A stretch of 64,000 nt of DNA from Sulfurospirillum diekertiae (GCF_002162315.1 NZ_CP021416.1:1996207-2060206); one strand, 5' to 3'. Counted from the stretch's first letter, positions 1 to 9,493 are shown. Notes: generated by a model not told the origin, from the sequence alone. Translations and numbers: made by a program.

Positions 1-1
1 G

Positions 2-586
2 CCTAAAATCATTAGCCTCATTCACAATGAAGCCAAATACGGAGCAGAAGGACGCATTATTGCTAAAATGAACTCGTTGGTTGATTCGGATGTAATTCAA
101 GCCCTTTACTACGCTTCAATGCAAGGCGTTCAGATTGACATTATTGCTCGCGGTATTTGTTGTTTACGTCCAAATGTTCAAGGAATCAGTGAAAATATCC
201 GTGTCAAATCTATTATTGGAAAATACCTAGAGCATGCGCGTATTTTCTACTTTAAACATGGTGATCCAACCACTACCTTTATCTCCAGTGCTGATTGGAT
301 GCCAAGGAACCTTGAGCGACGATTGGAGCTTATGACACCAATTTTTGATAAGACATTACAACAAAAACTGTTTGAAATTTTACAACTCCAACTCAATGAC
401 AACGTACTTAGTTGGAATTTAGAAAACAATGGTGACTACACTGAGGTTGAGCCAACCGAAGAGCGTGCGATTAACAACCACACCGTGCTGGAAGACTATA
501 TGAATAAAATCTACAAAGCACAAAAGAAAGATACCAGCTCGCATAAAGCTGAAAAATTAGCGCGTCGTTTGTTTAAAGAGAGCTAA
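2..586 (+). CDS. ppk1: Polyphosphate kinase 1, C-terminal part (5' end outside window)
   Basis: PPK1 reversibly makes inorganic polyphosphate from ATP at the inner membrane. The frame is open from base 2, so only the last 194 residues are present; the next in-frame ATG, at 68, is internal. The visible part is the C2 catalytic domain: an [10 protein letters not shown] block, a GIS...[19 protein letters not shown] block that carries phosphate-binding residues, and the family signature [12 protein letters not shown]. The stop is one base before the ATG of the next gene, which suggests coupled translation. The N-terminal, head and C1 domains, including the autophosphorylated histidine, lie outside the window. 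Confidence 0.95.
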   Translation, partial: PKIISLIHNEAKYGAEGRIIAKMNSLVDSDVIQALYYASMQGVQIDIIARGICCLRPNVQGISENIRVKSIIGKYLEHARIFYFKHGDPTTTFISSADWMPRNLERRLELMTPIFDKTLQQKLFEILQLQLNDNVLSWNLENNGDYTEVEPTEERAINNHTVLEDYMNKIYKAQKKDTSSHKAEKLARRLFKES

Positions 587-587
587 A

Positions 588-1112
588 ATGATTATGGAGT
601 TTCAAGGCTTATCACCTCGCATCGCTTCAGATGTGTTTGTGGCACCCAGTGCGGATATTATCGGCGATGTAACTATCGCTGAGGAAAGCTCCGTCTGGTT
701 TGGCTGCGTCATTAGAGGCGATGTGAACTCCATCACAATCGGCAGACGAACGTCGATTCAAGACCTTAGCATGATTCATGTCACGCACTTTAAGAAAGCC
801 GATCGCAGTGATGGATTTACAACAACGATCGGCAATGATGTTACCATAGCGCATCGCGTGATGCTTCATGGCTGCACCATCGAGGATGCTTGCTTAATCG
901 GAATGAGTGCAACGATACTGGATGGTGCAATTATTGGCAAAGAGTCTATTGTTGGAGCCAATTCATTGGTCACTAAAAACAAAGTGTTCCCACCGCGTTC
1001 ACTCATTATGGGAAATCCTGCAAAAATCATACGTGAACTCAGTGATGAAGAGGTCGCATCGCTTTACCATTCAGCCGATAATTACGTCAAATTTAAAGCG
1101 ATGTATCTGTAG
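588..1112 (+). CDS. Gamma-carbonic anhydrase family protein (YrdA-like hexapeptide protein)
   Basis: A 174-residue left-handed beta-helix protein of the gamma-carbonic anhydrase/YrdA family. Hexapeptide repeats run from about residue 20 to 150 (GDV-TIAEESSVWFGCVIRGDV). The histidines that bind metal in this family are visible in the VTHF and IAHRVMLHG segments, so a metal site is likely, but real carbonic anhydrase activity is not proven for most YrdA-like members. It begins one base after the ppk1 stop. A second in-frame ATG at 594 is possible. The last 20 bases overlap the convergent exonuclease gene. Confidence 0.88.
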   Translation: MIMEFQGLSPRIASDVFVAPSADIIGDVTIAEESSVWFGCVIRGDVNSITIGRRTSIQDLSMIHVTHFKKADRSDGFTTTIGNDVTIAHRVMLHGCTIEDACLIGMSATILDGAIIGKESIVGANSLVTKNKVFPPRSLIMGNPAKIIRELSDEEVASLYHSADNYVKFKAMYL

Positions 1113-1896
1113 GCTTTGAAGGCTTCTCTTTTTTCTTCTTCTTTTGGTTTTGAGGATTAGTAAAAGCAATTAACTGCTCTACCGTTTGAACATCTTTGGG
1201 TAAATTTTCCAATGCTTTAAAAAATACCTGTGCCGTTGCACGTGCATCATACAATGCGCGATGATGATTTTCAAAGCCTATACCCAAATAGTCTGTAAGG
1301 GCGCCTAGACCATACTTGGGTGCTTCAATGCACTTGCGAGCCAAATCAATCGTATCAAGTCTGCGGTTCAAAAGCGGCCCAAACCCTGCTTGCTCCATTG
1401 TGTAAGAGATAAAATAGTAGTCAAAATTAACATTGTGCGCAACAAAAACGGCGTCTTTAATAAAAAGGCGAAACGCTTCTAAAACAGAGGTAAGTGAAGG
1501 TGCTTTTTGAAGTTCCGCAAGAGTAATGCCCGTAAGTTGCTCAATGCTATCGGGTAAAATATCTGCCTTAGCCAAAGATGAAAACTCAGCAACTTCTTTA
1601 CCATTTTCAATCATCACCGCACCGATTTCAATAATCTGGTGCAAAGCGGGCTTACTGCCATTGGCTTCAATATCGACAATGCAAAATTTTCCCTGACCTA
1701 TAGGAGTGGTAATCGTTTCTAGGGTAAAAGCGTAATTATTGTATTTAGTGATAGGAAGTCCCAAAAGTTTGAGCATAGAGAGGTCTTCAACATCCACAGG
1801 TTCCAACTCTTTAAACGTATGCATTTTGGCAAAAAATTCTTTATGAAAAATAGGCTTTTGCGTCATTTTAAAAATATAACTATCTATTGCTCTCAC
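1093..1896 (-). CDS. DEDDh-family 3'-5' exonuclease (DnaQ/Pol III epsilon-like)
   Basis: A 267-residue protein with a central DnaQ-like exonuclease domain (about residues 70-235). The catalytic acids are visible as VDIEANG (motif I), AHNVNFDYYF (motif II) and HRALYDARAT (motif III, with the His and Asp of the DEDDh type). About 65 residues precede the domain, and a lysine-rich tail follows it. It could be the polymerase III proofreading subunit or a stand-alone repair or RNA exonuclease; the sequence does not decide. Translation starts at a GTG that overlaps the trpF stop by four bases. The 3' end overlaps the convergent carbonic anhydrase gene. Confidence 0.88.
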   Translation of the reverse strand: MRAIDSYIFKMTQKPIFHKEFFAKMHTFKELEPVDVEDLSMLKLLGLPITKYNNYAFTLETITTPIGQGKFCIVDIEANGSKPALHQIIEIGAVMIENGKEVAEFSSLAKADILPDSIEQLTGITLAELQKAPSLTSVLEAFRLFIKDAVFVAHNVNFDYYFISYTMEQAGFGPLLNRRLDTIDLARKCIEAPKYGLGALTDYLGIGFENHHRALYDARATAQVFFKALENLPKDVQTVEQLIAFTNPQNQKKKKKEKPSKPTDTSL

Positions 1897-2480
1897 GCTT
1901 TTGCCTTCTTTATAAATGCTCTCACTTTGTCGTGATCTTTTACCCCTTTTGCTTTTTCAACGCCACTGCTGACATCGACACCGTAAAAGCCAAAAGGTTT
2001 AATCTGTTCGATATTCTCAGGTGTTAATCCACCGGCTAAAATAATATTTTCACAATCTCTATTGTCAAACCAGGAAAGGTCGATTTTCTGCCCTGCTCCA
2101 CCAAAATCTTCCACATAGGCATCGACAAGCCTAATGAGCCCTTGGTACTGTTCAATTTCGCCTGCCTCATGTGCACGAACCACCCGCAAATAAGGCACTC
2201 TTAGCGCATTCCAAAAAGCTTTATCCACTTCAAAATGAATCTGTGCCATATCCATCTGCGCCTCTTTACATGTAACGCCAATTTCCTCAGGTGTAACGTT
2301 TACAAATAGCCCAATTTTTTTTACATGTAAAGGTAATTTCTCAACAATTGCTTTTGCATTTTGGGGAGTAATGTAGCGAGGTGATTGAGGATAAAAAACA
2401 AAGCCAAGTGCGTCTGCTCCTACTTCTGTTGCACACAGTGCATCTTCAAGATTGGTAATGCCGCAAATCTTAACCCACAT
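1893..2480 (-). CDS. trpF: Phosphoribosylanthranilate isomerase
   Basis: TrpF performs the third step of tryptophan synthesis, the isomerisation of phosphoribosylanthranilate, in the cytoplasm. The 195-residue TIM barrel has the family N-terminus VKICGITNLEDA with the catalytic Cys, ALGFVFYPQSPRYI, the Asp-containing barrel core VDAYVEDFGGAGQKIDLSW, and the phosphate-binding end ILAGGLTPENI...GVDVSSGVE. It lies between rpe and an exonuclease rather than in a trp operon. It contains one exact TTTACATGTAAA (2320-2331, read as LHVK) and an 11/12 copy at 2265. Confidence 0.97.
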   Translation of the reverse strand: MWVKICGITNLEDALCATEVGADALGFVFYPQSPRYITPQNAKAIVEKLPLHVKKIGLFVNVTPEEIGVTCKEAQMDMAQIHFEVDKAFWNALRVPYLRVVRAHEAGEIEQYQGLIRLVDAYVEDFGGAGQKIDLSWFDNRDCENIILAGGLTPENIEQIKPFGFYGVDVSSGVEKAKGVKDHDKVRAFIKKAKA

Positions 2481-2482
2481 TA

Positions 2483-3124
2483 TTATACTTTTAATGAATC
2501 AATAGCATTTTTATAATCGTTTGAGCCAAAAACATAATTACCTGCAACAACAATATCCACTCCCGCATTGGCAAGTGCTTGAATGTTTTGGTTATTGACC
2601 CCGCCATCAACTTCAATGAGTGTTTTGGCATTTCGTTTTAAAATCATCTCTTTTAAAATCGGTGCTTTTTCTAAAACATTGGGGATAAATTTTTGCCCAC
2701 CAAAGCCAGGGTTAACACTCATAAGGAGTACCATATCCAAATCTTCAATGAGATATTCTATCGCAGATGGTGGTGTATGAGGGTTCAATACAATTGCGGG
2801 AGAAATACCTAAGTTGCGAATTTTTTGAATCAACCGATGAGGGTGTTTTTCTTCTTCAATATGAAAGGAAAGGTATTTAGGTTTAAGCGGAGCAAAAAGA
2901 TCAACAAAAAATGTATTGTTTTCAACCATTAAGTGAATATCCAGTGGCTTTGTAGCAGCACGTGCTACAGCACTTACCACAACAGGTCCAATGGTTAAAT
3001 TGGGAACAAAATGCCCATCCATCACGTCTACATGTACAAGATCACATCCTGCCGTGCAAATAGATACGATCTCTTCTCTTAACTTTCCAAAATCTGCAGA
3101 AAGGATGCTTGGAGCGACTAACAT
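2483..3124 (-). CDS. rpe: Ribulose-phosphate 3-epimerase
   Basis: Rpe interconverts D-ribulose-5-phosphate and D-xylulose-5-phosphate in the pentose phosphate pathway. The 213-residue TIM barrel starts with VAPSILSADFGKL. It shows the metal and catalytic residues in HVDVMDGHFVPN and IHLMVEN, then VLLMSVNPGFGGQKF and IEVDGGVNNQN, where the catalytic Asp sits. It is the first gene of a minus-strand operon (rpe-trpF-exonuclease, with 2-bp spacing to trpF). Its promoter must lie in the 148-bp region shared with divergent rpmB. Confidence 0.97.
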   Translation of the reverse strand: MLVAPSILSADFGKLREEIVSICTAGCDLVHVDVMDGHFVPNLTIGPVVVSAVARAATKPLDIHLMVENNTFFVDLFAPLKPKYLSFHIEEEKHPHRLIQKIRNLGISPAIVLNPHTPPSAIEYLIEDLDMVLLMSVNPGFGGQKFIPNVLEKAPILKEMILKRNAKTLIEVDGGVNNQNIQALANAGVDIVVAGNYVFGSNDYKNAIDSLKV

Positions 3125-3191
3125 AGTTTGCCTTTATACGATCAACATAAAAAATTTATTGAAATTGTACCCAAATTTATAATATTTTCGA

Positions 3192-3197
3192 TATAAT
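3192..3197 (+). promoter_or_regulatory. Sigma-70 -10 element, rpmB promoter
   Basis: A perfect TATAAT hexamer about 75 bases before the rpmB start, within the only spacer between divergent rpe and rpmB. Upstream is A/T-rich sequence without a clear -35, as is usual for Campylobacterota sigma-70 promoters. The start site is inferred. Confidence 0.6.
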
Positions 3198-3272
3198 CTC
3201 AGGCTGCATAGAATTAAGCGGTTCTTTTGCTTCTTTCATGTACAATTCACGAAAAATTTTAAGGATATCGAT

Positions 3273-3461
3273 ATGGCAAGAAAATGTGCTCTTACTGGAA
3301 AAGGCCCTATGGTTGGTAACAACGTAAGCCATGCGAACAACAAAACTAAAAGAAGATTCCTTCCAAACCTTAGATCTGTCCGTGTGACACTTGAAGATGG
3401 AACGACTAAGAAAATTAGAATTGCTGCTTCGACACTTCGTACAATGAAGAAAAACGGCTAA
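3273..3461 (+). CDS. rpmB: 50S ribosomal protein L28
   Basis: A 62-residue basic protein of the large ribosomal subunit. The family pattern is clear: [33 protein letters not shown] at the N-terminus and a basic C-terminus ending TLRTMKKNG. The start follows an AAGGA ribosome binding site. It appears to be transcribed alone: a TATAAT element is upstream, and a hairpin with a T-run lies immediately after the stop codon. Confidence 0.98.
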   Translation: MARKCALTGKGPMVGNNVSHANNKTKRRFLPNLRSVRVTLEDGTTKKIRIAASTLRTMKKNG

Positions 3462-3487
3462 AATTTCTCCTTTTATGGGGAAATTTT
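3460..3487 (+). terminator. Rho-independent terminator of rpmB
   Basis: An 11-bp stem with one G-U pair: AAAATTTCTCC (3460-3470), loop TTTTAT, GGGGAAATTTT (3477-3487), ending in a T-run. It overlaps the rpmB stop codon and separates rpmB from argJ. Confidence 0.75.
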
Positions 3488-3548
3488 ACGCTAGTCTTGT
3501 TTTGATCTTACCTCTTTTTCTCACAATCAAATCCTAAAGGATTTACAG

Positions 3549-4739
3549 ATGTTTACCATTCTCCCAATTATTAACGGACTTGACAATGTTGCTGGTTTTT
3601 TCTGTCAAGGCGTATCGGCTGGTTTTAAGCCTAATGGCAATAACGATGTTGCTTTTATTCGCTCTAACGAACCGTGTGATATTTCCAGTGTTTTTACAAC
3701 CAATGTATTTCAAGCAGCTCCCATTAAACATTTTTTACGTTATCCAAAAGGGTTTCAAACCAATTTTATTTTGATGAACGCCAAAAATGCAAATGCAATG
3801 ACAGGCACGGAGGGCATTGAAGATATTGATACATTGTTTCATAAACTCAAAACAAAATTTCCAACTTTACACAACCCTATTATGAGCTCAACAGGTGTCA
3901 TCGGATACCGCTTAAATGTTGAAAAACTCTCTTCCGCTTTTGATAAATTTGATTTTAATGCCAAAGATTCTCACTCAACAGCCTCTGCTATCATGACAAC
4001 CGATAGCTTTAAAAAAGAGCTCTGTTTAAAAGTGATTTTGGAAGATGATAGTTTCTTTCATATCGCAGCAATCTGCAAAGGTGCAGGTATGATCAACCCA
4101 GCGATGGCGACCATGCTCTGCTTTATAATCACCGATGCCAACATCCCTAAGGCTGATATGGATGAACTCTTACTCCCTGCCATTGAAAATTCTTTCAATG
4201 CAGTCAGTGTCGATGGAGATACCTCAACCAATGACACTGTACTTCTTTTAAGCTCTAAAAAAAGCAATGCTTATCACAAAGAAGCCTTCAATGAAGCGCT
4301 GTGTCGCATTACCAAAGAGCTAAGCCTTATGCTAGTACGTGATGGTGAAGGCTCTTCCAAAGTGGTTGCATTTGAAGTCAGTGGTGCAAAAAATGTAGCT
4401 GAAGCAGAACGTGCTGCCAAAGCACTTAGTAATTCCTTACTTGTTAAAACAGCACTGTTTGGGGAAGATCCAAACTGGGGACGTATCGCTTCAACGATTG
4501 GCGCAAGTGGTATTACATGTAATGAAGAAACGCTCGTGATTCATTATGATGATGTCTTAATTTACAGTAAAGACCAGCGCTCTCTAGATGCAGAAGCTGA
4601 AAAAAAAGCTGCAAGTGTCATGAAAAAAGAGTCATTCCGTATCCATTGTGAACTGGGAATTGGCGAAAGCTCTTTCACTGCATATGGCTGTGATTTAGGG
4701 CATAAATATGTTGAGATCAATGCCGACTACAGGACTTAG
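3549..4739 (+). CDS. argJ: Bifunctional ornithine acetyltransferase / N-acetylglutamate synthase
   Basis: ArgJ moves the acetyl group from N-acetylornithine to glutamate in the cyclic arginine pathway; many members also use acetyl-CoA. The 396-residue precursor has the self-cleavage site KGAGMINPAMATML, whose Thr becomes the N-terminal nucleophile of the beta chain. It also shows the oxyanion-hole region MSSTGVIG, the SVDGDTSTNDT block and GEDPNWGRI. The C-terminus is complete. The gene is preceded by AAAGGATTTACAG. It carries the symmetric variant ATTACATGTAAT at 4512-4523. Confidence 0.97.
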   Translation: MFTILPIINGLDNVAGFFCQGVSAGFKPNGNNDVAFIRSNEPCDISSVFTTNVFQAAPIKHFLRYPKGFQTNFILMNAKNANAMTGTEGIEDIDTLFHKLKTKFPTLHNPIMSSTGVIGYRLNVEKLSSAFDKFDFNAKDSHSTASAIMTTDSFKKELCLKVILEDDSFFHIAAICKGAGMINPAMATMLCFIITDANIPKADMDELLLPAIENSFNAVSVDGDTSTNDTVLLLSSKKSNAYHKEAFNEALCRITKELSLMLVRDGEGSSKVVAFEVSGAKNVAEAERAAKALSNSLLVKTALFGEDPNWGRIASTIGASGITCNEETLVIHYDDVLIYSKDQRSLDAEAEKKAASVMKKESFRIHCELGIGESSFTAYGCDLGHKYVEINADYRT

Positions 4740-4792
4740 TCTTAAAATTAAGCACTTTTTGATAAAATAAAACAAATATAAAAGGAGAACCT

Positions 4793-5020
4793 ATGCTACA
4801 CGAATACAGAGAAGTTATCTCAAAACTCAAAATTGATAATGCACACTTTGCTAAAATTTTTGAAAAACACAATGAACTTGACCAAAAAATCGCTGATGCA
4901 GAAGAAGGAAGAGAACATATTAGTGAGGCTGAACTTGATGCCCTCAAAAAAGAGAAACTTAAACTTAAAGATGAAGCGTACGCAACAATCGTTGCTTACA
5001 AAAAAGAGCACAATCTCTAA
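4793..5020 (+). CDS. YdcH/DUF465-family small coiled-coil protein
   Basis: A 75-residue, highly charged, helical protein with the DUF465 (YdcH) pattern: an N-terminal HEYREVISKLKIDNAHFAKIFEKHNELD block and a Lys/Glu-rich second helix with DALKKEKLKLKDE. The function of the family is unknown. The start follows a strong AAAGGAG site. It lies 53 bases after argJ and is followed by a perfect inverted repeat before convergent magIII. Confidence 0.85.
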   Translation: MLHEYREVISKLKIDNAHFAKIFEKHNELDQKIADAEEGREHISEAELDALKKEKLKLKDEAYATIVAYKKEHNL

Positions 5021-5033
5021 AATGCACAAAAGC

Positions 5034-5055
5034 GCTCTTGCAAAATTGCAAGAGC
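5034..5055. terminator. Perfect inverted repeat between convergent genes, likely bidirectional terminator
   Basis: GCTCTTGCAA (5034-5043) and TTGCAAGAGC (5046-5055) form a perfect 10-bp inverted repeat in the 45-bp gap between the YdcH-like gene and magIII. There is no long T-run on either side, so the terminator role is inferred from position and stem strength. Confidence 0.5.
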
Positions 5056-5065
5056 CAAATTGAGC

Positions 5066-5728
5066 TTAAAGGCTCAACCCTTCTACATTCACTTTTTTCC
5101 CTTGACTATTTTCTTTACAAAATTCTACAATTTTTCCATGAAGCCGTGCATAAAGTTCTGTTAAAGAGATCTCTTTCCCGTAAAGCTGATTGATTTTTGT
5201 TTGATTTAGCAAAAGGCCTTCAACCATCCATTCTTGAAGAGCGGAATAGGATTCAAAGCTATAACCAAAACTTTCAAGCAAACGAGCCGTATAGGCATCA
5301 ACAACCATCGCCTCTTGTTTGCAAGCATAGCAGAGGATAGAGTCGGCACTCTCTTCACCAATTCCTTTTTGCGCCAACAACCACTCACGATCAACTGCTT
5401 CACCAAAAGACTCAAAGGAATTAAACGCTTCAAGAATGGCTTTTGCTAACAGAGAAAGATTTTTTGCTTTAGTATTGTAAAACCCACTGGGTTTAATGTG
5501 CATAGCAAGCGATTCAAGATCAAGAAGTGAAAGTTTTTCCAAGCTATCAATGCCTGCACGCTCTAAATTTGCCATACTTATTTCAACTTTTTCCCATTTG
5601 GTTTGTTGGGTTAAAATAGCTCCAACGATGACCCAAAAGGTACCAGAACGAGGCCACCAAAGTGGATCACGTGTGGTCTTGAGATAGCCTTTCTGTTTGA
5701 GGGAAACGAGAAGATCAAAACTATTCAT
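5066..5728 (-). CDS. magIII: 3-methyladenine DNA glycosylase, MagIII type (HhH-GPD)
   Basis: A 220-residue helix-hairpin-helix glycosylase that removes alkylated purines in base excision repair. It shows AILTQQTKWEKV, the SGFYNTKAKNL region, the hairpin QKGIGEESADSILCYA and the catalytic Asp in MVVDAYTARLL. It lacks the four C-terminal cysteines of the endonuclease III iron-sulfur cluster, as does H. pylori MagIII, which it resembles closely. It is the last gene of the long minus-strand run and overlaps ymdB by eight bases. An endonuclease III-like role is less likely. Confidence 0.87.
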   Translation of the reverse strand: MNSFDLLVSLKQKGYLKTTRDPLWWPRSGTFWVIVGAILTQQTKWEKVEISMANLERAGIDSLEKLSLLDLESLAMHIKPSGFYNTKAKNLSLLAKAILEAFNSFESFGEAVDREWLLAQKGIGEESADSILCYACKQEAMVVDAYTARLLESFGYSFESYSALQEWMVEGLLLNQTKINQLYGKEISLTELYARLHGKIVEFCKENSQGKKVNVEGLSL

Positions 5729-6527
5729 GTATTGCCTTAGCGATCAAACGCTCTTGGTCATCAAAGACACGCAGTTTAAAAGCATCAACGCATTTACCCT
5801 CATGAAGTTCCATAATGACCATCTGCAAAATCTTTTTACATTTTTTTGGAATTTCAAGCGATGCGGGAAGTCCTGTGAGAAAACGTTTGAGTGGAGCATC
5901 TTTGTCCATCCCTATAACGCCATCACGTGCCCCGCTAAGCCCAACATCGGTGACATAGCATGTTCCCTCAACGATTTGAAGATCGTCTGTTCCTACGTGC
6001 GTATGGGTACCTAAAATGGCACTTACTTTACCTTTTAAAAGCATGTGCATCGCTCGCTTCTCTGAAGTCGCTTCCGCATGAAAATCAATTACGATGGTTT
6101 CAATGCCTTCCGTTCTTAAGGTATCAACTACTTTTTGCGCTGCTAAAAAAGGATTTTCAACCATTGGCATACCATAGTGTCCCATAAGATTGACGATGGC
6201 AATCTTTTCATCCTTTACATGTAAAACACTCACACCCCGCCCCGGTACGCCAGAAGGGTAATTTAGAGGTCTAAGAATGGGCATAACCTCTAAAAGAGGA
6301 ATGATCTCTTTTTTATCCCAAGAGTGGTTTCCTCCCGTGAGAATGTCGGCGCCATAAGAGAAAAGCTCTTTAGCATGCTGAGAACCTAAACCAAAGCCAT
6401 GACTGGCATTTTCGCTATTGGCAATGACAAAATCCAGTTCAAATTCTTGACGAAGTTTGCGGAGGTATTGCTCCAACATCGTACGACCAGGCTTACCAAC
6501 AATATCTCCGATAAAGCCTACTTTCAC
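5721..6527 (-). CDS. YmdB-family metallophosphoesterase (TIGR00282)
   Basis: A 268-residue calcineurin-like phosphoesterase of the YmdB family; B. subtilis YmdB hydrolyses 2',3'-cyclic nucleotides. Metal ligands are visible in GFIGDIVGKPGR, ANSENASHG, LTGGNHSWDKKE, NLMGHYGM, VIDFHAEATSEKRA and LGTHTHVGTDD. The start is a GTG overlapping the mfd stop by four bases, so the two are probably translated together. One exact TTTACATGTAAA at 6214 is read as LHVK. Confidence 0.9.
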   Translation of the reverse strand: MKVGFIGDIVGKPGRTMLEQYLRKLRQEFELDFVIANSENASHGFGLGSQHAKELFSYGADILTGGNHSWDKKEIIPLLEVMPILRPLNYPSGVPGRGVSVLHVKDEKIAIVNLMGHYGMPMVENPFLAAQKVVDTLRTEGIETIVIDFHAEATSEKRAMHMLLKGKVSAILGTHTHVGTDDLQIVEGTCYVTDVGLSGARDGVIGMDKDAPLKRFLTGLPASLEIPKKCKKILQMVIMELHEGKCVDAFKLRVFDDQERLIAKAIHE

Positions 6528-9493
6528 GCTTTAATCCTTAAATGCATAAGCACTGTTGCAATGATATCGTCATCATCTCGACTGCGTGATTGCAACATGA
6601 TTTTTTTCTCATCTTCGTATTTGATTGTAATATTTTGTCCATAATTGGATATCAGGACTATGTTCTGTTGTGTCGCTAAAATTTTAATCTCGATGAGTTG
6701 TAAAAACTGCTTTGTCGAAACGTCGAGTTTCCCAAAACGATCCACCATCTCTTCTTCTATTTCTAAAACATCATGAACACTTCCACATCGACTTAAACGT
6801 CTGTATAATTCTAATCGTACACGGTCTTCTGCGATATCATTATCGCTAATAAACGCACTAATAGAAAGTTTAATCTCAACCTCACGTGAAGCAATCGGTG
6901 TTTTACCCAGAAGTGAATTGATCGCATCTTCAAGCATTTTAAGATAGAGTGAATACCCTATGTTCTTGATATGTCCACTTTGTGCTTCGCCCACCAAGTT
7001 ACCGCCACCTCTGATTTCAAGGTCATGGTAGGCAAGGATGGAACCACTACCCAGATACGAATTGGATTCCAGTGCGATAAGACGTTTTTTGGCTGACTCA
7101 GAGAGTTCTTCTTTGTCTTTCACTAAAAAATAACAAAAGCCTTGGCGCTTACTACGTCCCACACGACCACGAAGTTGGTGAAGATCTGCCATTCCAAAGT
7201 GATCGGCTGAATCGATAAGAATCGTATTGACATTGGGTATATGAATACCTGATTCAATAATAGAGGTACTTAAAAGCACATCGTATGCCTTCTCTTCAAA
7301 GTGTAGCATCTCTTTTTCTGTGATAGCCGCACTGATTTCAGAGTGAAGTGTGAGAATGCGAAGATTGGGCATCATAGAGAGTAGCTCTTTGCGTTTAGCC
7401 TCAATGGTTGCAATACGATTATGGACAAAAAAGATCTGCCCCCCTCGCCTCATCTCACGAATAATCGCCTCTTTAATGACTTTTTCATCGTACTCTTTGA
7501 CAAACGTTCGCACATCTTCTCGATCATTAGGAGGTGTTAAAAGCTGTGAATATTGCTTAATGGAACTGAGCGCCATATTGAGACTTCGAGGAATAGGTGT
7601 GGCACTCATGGAGAGAATATGCACGTTTTCACGGAAATTTTTGAGTTTTTCTTTCTGCTTGACACCAAATTTATGCTCTTCATCGACCACCACAAGAGCT
7701 GGATTGTGCAGTTCCACTTCAAAAAGTGAGTGTGTCCCCACGCAGACATGCAATTCACCACTTTTGAGCTCTTTTAAAATAACCTGCTTTTGAGCGGGAG
7801 AGGTAAAACGATCTAATTGCGCTACTTTGATGTTGTACTTGGCAAAACGGGTTGAGAGGCTTTTAAAATGCTGGGAACATAAAAGAGTCGTAGGGGCAAT
7901 TAAAATGGCTTGAAAACCATTGCGAACCGTGGCAAAAATGGCATTCATAGCAACTTCTGTCTTCCCAAAACCGACATCGCCACTGAGGAGTCGATCCATC
8001 ATCTTGCCACTCTTGAAATCACTCAAGATTTCGCCAATAACTCGCTTTTGATCTTCCGTATACGTAAAGCCTGCATCGGCTTCAAACAGCGCCATTTCAC
8101 CTTGTTCCATAGCGATACTCAGTCCATCTACCATCTCACGTTTAGCCGCAATGGCAATAATTTCACTGGCAATTTCTAAAAGTCGTTCTCTGGTTTTGGC
8201 TTTGAGTTTTTGGAAACTACCTTTTCCAAGGCGATCGACACTGACCAAGCCACCGCTCTCACCAATGTAGCGATCGATTACATGTAAATTTTCGACGGGG
8301 AGTAAAAGTTTATCATCGCCCAAATACTCTATCAGTACAAAATCTTTAGTAGCCCCTAAAACAGTCACCTGCGTGAGCCCCTTAAAGATACCAATACCAT
8401 AGTGTTCATGTACAACATAATCACCATTTTTAAGTTCATCCAGAACAATATTGGCACGCTTACGTTTGATTTTTGTAGAGGGCTTATTAAGAGAGAGAAT
8501 AATCTCTTCGGCATTCATGATGTTAACGATACGCTCACTCTGAATCCACTTTACATGTAAAGGTTCTATATCTACGATACGCAGTAAAACTTCATTTTTC
8601 GCTAAGAGCGTTATTTTTTTAGTGTGATGCAATTCTAAAAAAGTTTTGATATTACTAGGTGCAATTTCTCTGTAGGATTTTGCCTCAGGAATGGATGGAA
8701 GGCTTTGCAAACTTTTTGCACCGTCTTCATCAAAAAGTGCTATTTCTTCGAGTTCCGCTACCGCGTCCATACTTAAATACGTTTTAAATGTTTCCGTGTA
8801 AACGGCTCCACTCTCCCCTAAAACCCAAAGACCAAGTGAATGAACATCTTTGGTAAAGCTGTCACTTTTAAGAGAGTCTATGCGTTTTTGCATCAGCGTA
8901 TGACGTTCTTCATCCAGTGCAAAAAGTGCAGGGAAAAGGGTATAACTCTCTAACTCCTCTTTGGCACTTTTCTGACTTTCACAGTCAAAGAAACGAATGC
9001 TTTCGACTTCATCATCAAAAAGGCTTAAACGAAGTGCTTTCTCACTGTCTGGCGGAAAAATGTCAATAATATCCCCCCGTACAGAGATCTCACCTTTGTC
9101 TTGAACCACATCAACCGCAAGATAGCCCCAGTAGAACATCTGCTCTTTAAAATGTTCCAAATGCAAACGCATACCAAACTCAAGACTTAAGGTATTAAAA
9201 AGTTCGGCTTTGGGAAGGGGTGTTAAAAGTGTCCGCAAAGGAGCAATTAAAATCTTTTTAGTTGAGTTATCTTTATAAAATGCTTGCAAAACACGTAAAA
9301 GCTCTACAATTTCTTCATGGAAAGAGAGCAAATCATCTCCACGATTTGCTCGCAAATCAGGTAAAACATAGCTTTTTTTACCCAGTAAAAGGGCTACTTC
9401 AGATGCTAGAAAAGCCTCTTTTTCACCTTTGACACCTAAGAGTTGAAGGTCATTTTTAGTTTGTAAAAATTCATAACACGCAGCTTGTAACAA
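6524..9493 (-). CDS. mfd: Transcription-repair coupling factor
   Basis: Mfd removes RNA polymerase stalled at DNA damage and recruits UvrA. The 989 residues, shorter than the 1148 of E. coli but normal for this phylum, contain a UvrB-like N-terminal part, the RNA polymerase-interaction domain (GDYVVHEHYGIGIFKGL), RecG-like translocase motifs (Walker A GDVGFGKTEVA, DEEH box VVDEEHKFG, SATPIPRSL, QLRGRVGRSKR) and a C-terminal regulatory domain. The start is a TTG directly after the bactofilin TGA stop, with an AAAGGGA site inside that gene's end. It carries the palindrome at 8550 (LHVK) and a variant at 8277. Confidence 0.97.
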   Translation of the reverse strand: MLQAACYEFLQTKNDLQLLGVKGEKEAFLASEVALLLGKKSYVLPDLRANRGDDLLSFHEEIVELLRVLQAFYKDNSTKKILIAPLRTLLTPLPKAELFNTLSLEFGMRLHLEHFKEQMFYWGYLAVDVVQDKGEISVRGDIIDIFPPDSEKALRLSLFDDEVESIRFFDCESQKSAKEELESYTLFPALFALDEERHTLMQKRIDSLKSDSFTKDVHSLGLWVLGESGAVYTETFKTYLSMDAVAELEEIALFDEDGAKSLQSLPSIPEAKSYREIAPSNIKTFLELHHTKKITLLAKNEVLLRIVDIEPLHVKWIQSERIVNIMNAEEIILSLNKPSTKIKRKRANIVLDELKNGDYVVHEHYGIGIFKGLTQVTVLGATKDFVLIEYLGDDKLLLPVENLHVIDRYIGESGGLVSVDRLGKGSFQKLKAKTRERLLEIASEIIAIAAKREMVDGLSIAMEQGEMALFEADAGFTYTEDQKRVIGEILSDFKSGKMMDRLLSGDVGFGKTEVAMNAIFATVRNGFQAILIAPTTLLCSQHFKSLSTRFAKYNIKVAQLDRFTSPAQKQVILKELKSGELHVCVGTHSLFEVELHNPALVVVDEEHKFGVKQKEKLKNFRENVHILSMSATPIPRSLNMALSSIKQYSQLLTPPNDREDVRTFVKEYDEKVIKEAIIREMRRGGQIFFVHNRIATIEAKRKELLSMMPNLRILTLHSEISAAITEKEMLHFEEKAYDVLLSTSIIESGIHIPNVNTILIDSADHFGMADLHQLRGRVGRSKRQGFCYFLVKDKEELSESAKKRLIALESNSYLGSGSILAYHDLEIRGGGNLVGEAQSGHIKNIGYSLYLKMLEDAINSLLGKTPIASREVEIKLSISAFISDNDIAEDRVRLELYRRLSRCGSVHDVLEIEEEMVDRFGKLDVSTKQFLQLIEIKILATQQNIVLISNYGQNITIKYEDEKKIMLQSRSRDDDDIIATVLMHLRIKA